Below, piece after piece: positions 6,326 through 9,119 of a DNA stretch of 9,119 nucleotides; position 1 is the stretch's first letter, and every line of letters begins with the position of its first letter. Under the pieces are notes generated by a model. It saw only the letters and a list, made by a program, of their open reading frames with translations, was not told the origin of the DNA and searched no databases. The position numbers and the translations under genes are program-made. Source of the DNA: JBCBKZ01 sp039026975 (GTDB lineage Bacteria > Bacteroidota > Bacteroidia > J057); assembly GCA_039026975.1 (NCBI GenBank), contig JBCCLI010000264.1, positions 1-9,119 of the forward strand. Reading direction: 5' to 3'.

Positions 6326-7018
6326 TTAGGTGTTAAAAGCGAGCAGATTTTTAATGGAGAGATGAATATAGCCCAATATAGATTTAGCTTCGGCAGTGTT
6401 TAGTTGAGGGGGCACAACCTTAAATTCACTGGTAAACGCTTCTCCCAGTTCCCTACTTATATTTTCAATTTCAATACATATCGCTCTTAAAAGTTGCTGC
6501 TCAGACTTACTGCTAAAAAATGTTATTTGCTTACCATATTTTGTCTGAATGATATGTAGAGCCGATAATAGCTTCTTTATATGGAGTAGACTGGATGTCT
6601 GATCATCTAGAAAATAGCTTTCCCAATTAAAATCCAGGTATTTGAATTCGACTACACCGTCTTCAAGGAACCCTCTAAATTCTATTCTTTTAACTTTCTG
6701 ACTAATAACAGTATTGAACCTATCATCTTGTAGCAGTGTATTCATAATGGTTTCAAAGTCAAGCTCATTTGGACTTGCCCCATCAATAAACTTCATGATA
6801 GAAAGGCGCAGACGATTCATTTCCGTAATTACCTCCTCATATTTTAAGATGCCAGATGTTGCATCCCGGTTTATGTCATTGTAGCGGGCAAGCTGGAGTA
6901 TAACCGTATTGACCATACTGGTTCTTTCTCCTAAACACTGCATGAGTAAGTTAATAACTTCACCAATATCATAGGCTAATAGAAGTTTCAGTTTAACCTT
7001 CACATTATTAGCATCCAT
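6326..7018 (-). CDS. EAD11-like effector-associated domain protein
   Basis: A complete protein of 230 residues with no signal peptide or membrane segment. Residues ~5-80 look like an effector-associated domain, a small all-helical adaptor found in bacterial conflict systems that recruits effectors by homotypic contact. The pattern is a first helix with KLLLAYDIGEVINLLMQCL (11-29), then a polar turn, NTVILQLARYNDINRD (37-52), the Gly turn SGILKYEEVITEMNRLRLSI (55-74) and MKFIDG. 'Asn-x-Val-Ile-Leu...Arg-Tyr-Asn...Gly-Ile...Glu...Glu-x-Asn-Arg-x-Arg' is the EAD11-type signature as I remember it. Residues ~85-230 are helical with a short beta-like patch (KRIEFRGFLEDGVVEFKYLDF split at 110-130) and match nothing I know. 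It is the first gene of a two-gene unit with the M48-like peptidase. The role as adaptor or sensor is inferred. The domain call is from pattern memory, not a profile search. Confidence 0.65.
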   Translation of the reverse strand: MDANNVKVKLKLLLAYDIGEVINLLMQCLGERTSMVNTVILQLARYNDINRDATSGILKYEEVITEMNRLRLSIMKFIDGASPNELDFETIMNTLLQDDRFNTVISQKVKRIEFRGFLEDGVVEFKYLDFNWESYFLDDQTSSLLHIKKLLSALHIIQTKYGKQITFFSSKSEQQLLRAICIEIENISRELGEAFTSEFKVVPPQLNTAEAKSILGYIHLSIKNLLAFNT

Positions 7019-7347
7019 ACAGGAAAATAAATCTCATAGTTATAACCTCACAAGAAATTTAGCATACTTATTCAATATAAGAATTATACAACTCTATAAA
7101 ATATATTCTTTTAAGGAACTAGTTCCTTTGTAGTTATCATGGCTTACCGTTAATTGATTACAGACTTACTCAGTAGCATGAATAATTCTCTACAAGGAAA
7201 TATGGTAGGAATTAAGTGAAAAAGACTGTGCCCCCTTTCCGAAATCAGCCTTTAGGTATTTGAGTTGAAAAAAGGTAAAAGTAAATTGACTAAGGTAAAT
7301 GGCTAACGTGAAACCCCCATTTTTAATAAACAAGTAATACGTTCACA
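7019..7347. other. 329-base divergent intergenic region
   Basis: This gene-free stretch lies between the EAD protein start (minus strand, 7018) and the LytTR regulator start (plus strand, 7348), so it must hold promoters for both directions. It is AT-rich. I find no exact TAnnTTTG element suitably placed on either strand; TAAATTTC (minus strand, about 40-50 bases before the EAD start) is one base off, without a good -33 partner. The clearest structure is the palindrome at 7113-7128. I see no small gene, tRNA, riboswitch or repeat array. Confidence 0.7.
7113..7128. promoter_or_regulatory. Perfect 16-base palindrome, candidate operator
   Basis: AAGGAACTAGTTCCTT is a perfect inverted repeat without spacer, 95 bases before the EAD-protein start and 220 bases before the LytTR start. 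It lies in the only region from which the EAD/peptidase unit can be transcribed, so it could be the site of a dimeric regulator. A terminator is less likely, since no gene ends towards it and no T-run of useful length follows. The regulator is unknown. Confidence 0.4.
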
Positions 7348-8109
7348 TTGAGAATCTTTATAAATCTGTCTACCATAGTCCAACTTCTCATCTCTCTTCT
7401 TCTGGGGTTATGGGTGTATATATTCCTGGCCTTCATAGGTCCATTTGATATTGCACCCTTACAGCTGAGTTGGAGATTACAGGTCATGAGTATATATGGC
7501 CTCCTATTCTCCCTCTCATATATAGCCATTATCCCTATCCAGAAAATGATATGGGAACAACAGCATTCATGGACCTTAACATGGGAAGTGCTCATTCTTC
7601 TCCTCGTCTTCCTAATATGCTGGCCCCTTTCCTATGCGTACTATACCTCTGAATGGATTCAAGGAGAATTTAGCTTCTATCCCTATACCTTTGAATTGTA
7701 TGTGCCTTGTTGCCTTATCCTATTTCCTGTCGCTTTCGGGATGAGGAGAATCCGCTTCCGTAGGAGTGATTCACCCCAAGAACAGCCATTAGTGATTGAG
7801 GGGACTAACAAGCTGGACTTCCTTCAAGTAAATCGTAAAGACCTTTTGGCAGTAAAAAGTGCTGGAAACTATGTGGAAGTCTACTTTCATCAGGCAGGGA
7901 AAGTCCAGAAAAAACTGATCAGGACTACGCTGAAAGAAATCAATGCTTCCATCCCGGAATTACAGCAAGTACACCGCTCTTATCTGATTAATCTTACCCA
8001 GCCCATGGTTTGGCAAGACAAGCAGATGATCCTGCTTTCTTCTTTAGAGATCCCTGTTTCTCATTCTTTTCGGAAAGAATTGATTGATACATTAAAAGCT
8101 CGTCACTAA
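7348..8109 (+). CDS. Membrane-anchored LytTR-family transcription regulator
   Basis: A complete protein of 253 residues. Four hydrophobic segments (~8-30, 47-65, 80-99 and 117-131) form a membrane anchor, followed by a basic junction (MRRIRFRR, 132-139). The LytTR DNA-binding domain spans ~152-250: FLQVNRKDLLAVKSAGNYVE (158-177), the conserved QVHRSYLINL (207-216) and IPVSHSFRKEL (235-245). There is no receiver domain, so it is not a classical response regulator; it is the membrane-LytTR type frequent in Bacteroidota, in which the membrane part may sense a signal or partner. The start is TTG at 7348: a stop lies at 7327-7329 in this frame, and the next ATG (codon 47) would remove the first membrane helix. 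No Shine-Dalgarno is visible. Its targets are unknown; the serine hydrolase gene 80 bases downstream and the divergent unit to the left are both candidates. Confidence 0.85.
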   Translation: MRIFINLSTIVQLLISLLLGLWVYIFLAFIGPFDIAPLQLSWRLQVMSIYGLLFSLSYIAIIPIQKMIWEQQHSWTLTWEVLILLLVFLICWPLSYAYYTSEWIQGEFSFYPYTFELYVPCCLILFPVAFGMRRIRFRRSDSPQEQPLVIEGTNKLDFLQVNRKDLLAVKSAGNYVEVYFHQAGKVQKKLIRTTLKEINASIPELQQVHRSYLINLTQPMVWQDKQMILLSSLEIPVSHSFRKELIDTLKARH

Positions 8110-8189
8110 AATCGAGGGGTTCATCCCAAAATGCTTTTTAGACAGCACCTACCCCCCCTAGAAGCTGTAGTTAGGGATAAAATATTCCT

Positions 8190-9119
8190 ATGAAAAGCAT
8201 CTACAGTTTTGGCCTCATCCTGTGCCTAAGCGTATCAATTCTATGTGGACAAACCTATATAGAAAAAGTGGAAGCAGAGATGGAACGCTTCATGCTAGCA
8301 GAACAAATACCTGCCATTTCCATAGCCCTTGTGATAAATGGAAAAGAGGTACACTACCTTAATAAAGGACAGCTTAGCCGGACCACCACTACCCAGGTCA
8401 CTGAACACAGCCTATATCAAATAGGCTCTTTAGGTAAGATGTTCATAGGGCTTATTATACATAACCTACTGCTGGAGGGAAAGCTCCAGCTAGAGCAACC
8501 CATTCCTGTCTTCTTTCCAGAATTATCTCCTGGGAGCAAGAAAAAGCTAGCTAATACCACAATAGAAAGTCTCCTCCACCAAAGGTCAGGATTTCCCAGA
8601 AATACTAAGGCAGTGTATAAGCGTAAGGATGGAGAACCCTACCTATATGATTATCAAGTGGAAGACTTCATAAAAGAGCTCGAAACCCTCAAGCTCAAAA
8701 AAATAGGCAGCTTTATCTATTCCAATTTTGGATATGGTACGCTGTCGATTATAGCAGAAAGAGCAGCGCATACTCCTTTCCCAGAATTATTGGCGCGTTA
8801 CCTGACCAACCGATATGAAATGAAAAACACCCAACTTACCCTTACTCCCAGTAATGAGCAGTTCTTGGTTACCCCCTATAGGAAGGATGCCAGATACACA
8901 GCTACCAAGCCCTGGAAGATGGGGAAAATGGCGCCTCCATCAGCTGTATACAGTAACACAAAGGATCTCGCTACACTTATGGTCCAGCAGTTAGCTGCTA
9001 ATCAGGCTTATGAAAGCTCAAGGGAAGTAACCCCCCTTATTCTATCAGAAAATACTCAGCCCCTATCTGAAAATGCTGCTGTCAGCTATGGATATGGGCT
9101 ATTTGTGGGGCAGAATGGA
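8190..9119 (+). CDS. Secreted beta-lactamase-family serine hydrolase (partial, 3' end missing)
   Basis: The frame is open from ATG at 8190 to the window edge (310 codons), so the C-terminus is missing. A Sec signal peptide covers ~1-20 (LILCLSVSILCGQT). Cys19 is not in a good lipobox, so a soluble periplasmic or secreted form is likely. Beta-lactamase/class C-type (PF00144) motifs appear in order: IGSLGKMF with the nucleophile Ser80 and Lys83 (SxxK), the LLHQRSGFP segment (128-136), and IYSNFGYGTLS with Tyr177 and Asn179 (YxN). SYGYGLFV (299-306) precedes the expected third motif (HxG/KTG), which would fall beyond the window. The family includes peptidases, esterases and D-amino-acid hydrolases as well as lactamases, so antibiotic resistance should not be assumed. 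It follows the LytTR gene on the same strand after 80 bases without a convincing terminator, so co-transcription is possible. Confidence 0.88.
   Translation, partial: MKSIYSFGLILCLSVSILCGQTYIEKVEAEMERFMLAEQIPAISIALVINGKEVHYLNKGQLSRTTTTQVTEHSLYQIGSLGKMFIGLIIHNLLLEGKLQLEQPIPVFFPELSPGSKKKLANTTIESLLHQRSGFPRNTKAVYKRKDGEPYLYDYQVEDFIKELETLKLKKIGSFIYSNFGYGTLSIIAERAAHTPFPELLARYLTNRYEMKNTQLTLTPSNEQFLVTPYRKDARYTATKPWKMGKMAPPSAVYSNTKDLATLMVQQLAANQAYESSREVTPLILSENTQPLSENAAVSYGYGLFVGQNG

Noticed and set aside
7323..7595. Minus-strand open frame overlapping the start of the LytTR gene
   Set aside because: Its composition looks like a shadow of the plus-strand membrane protein; no recognisable protein features.
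8152..8158. Run of seven C about 31 bases upstream of the hydrolase start, a possible slippage tract
   Set aside because: Seven bases is short for phase variation and it is outside the coding frame; one sequence cannot show length variation.
8131..8206. Interleaved inverted repeats ATGCTTTT/AAAAGCAT and CTGTAG/CTACAG around the hydrolase start
   Set aside because: Short, AT-rich and widely spaced; could suggest a leader pseudoknot but is well within chance.
8190..9119. Reading the hydrolase as an antibiotic-resistance beta-lactamase
   Set aside because: The SxxK and YxN motifs are shared by esterases and peptidases of the same superfamily; nothing here points to lactam hydrolysis, and the C-terminal motif is missing.

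Overview
The window looks like chromosomal DNA of a Bacteroidota (Cytophagales/Flavobacteriia-like) bacterium. The clues are lipoproteins with acidic residues right after the lipobox cysteine, a membrane-anchored LytTR regulator, a DoxX-like four-helix protein, a near absence of Shine-Dalgarno sequences, and a TAnnTTTG-type promoter element. No rRNA, tRNA, CRISPR array, insertion sequence or integrase is visible. The genus cannot be told from the sequence.

Layout. Positions 33-7018 carry eight genes, all on the minus strand, so the order of transcription runs from high to low coordinates. The left part (33-2848) holds three lipoproteins. Two are likely zinc metalloproteases: a PKD-domain protein with HEAAH, and a matrixin-type protein with HEIGHVLGLGH. 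Between them is a 259-residue lipoprotein with an internal duplication. A strong hairpin (2907-2945) separates this block from a small DoxX-like membrane protein (2996-3346). Next come an exported DJ-1/PfpI protein with a twin-arginine-like signal (3502-4227) and a cytoplasmic conserved unknown (4350-4943).

The most unusual part is a two-gene minus-strand unit at 5206-7018. The first gene encodes a 230-residue protein whose N-terminal ~80 residues look like an effector-associated domain (EAD11-like), the small helical adaptor domain of bacterial conflict/immunity systems. The second, 10 bases downstream, encodes an M48-like zinc metallopeptidase (HEYGH, ELQAD, SHPP...ER). Together they suggest an adaptor-plus-protease conflict module. 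The pair appears more AT-rich than the lipoprotein genes to the left. It is preceded by a 329-base divergent intergenic region with a perfect 16-base palindrome.

The right part is on the plus strand: a membrane LytTR-type transcription regulator with a TTG start (7348-8109), then a secreted serine beta-lactamase-family hydrolase that runs off the window end (8190-9119). The regulator may control the hydrolase or the divergent EAD/peptidase unit. This is inferred from position only.
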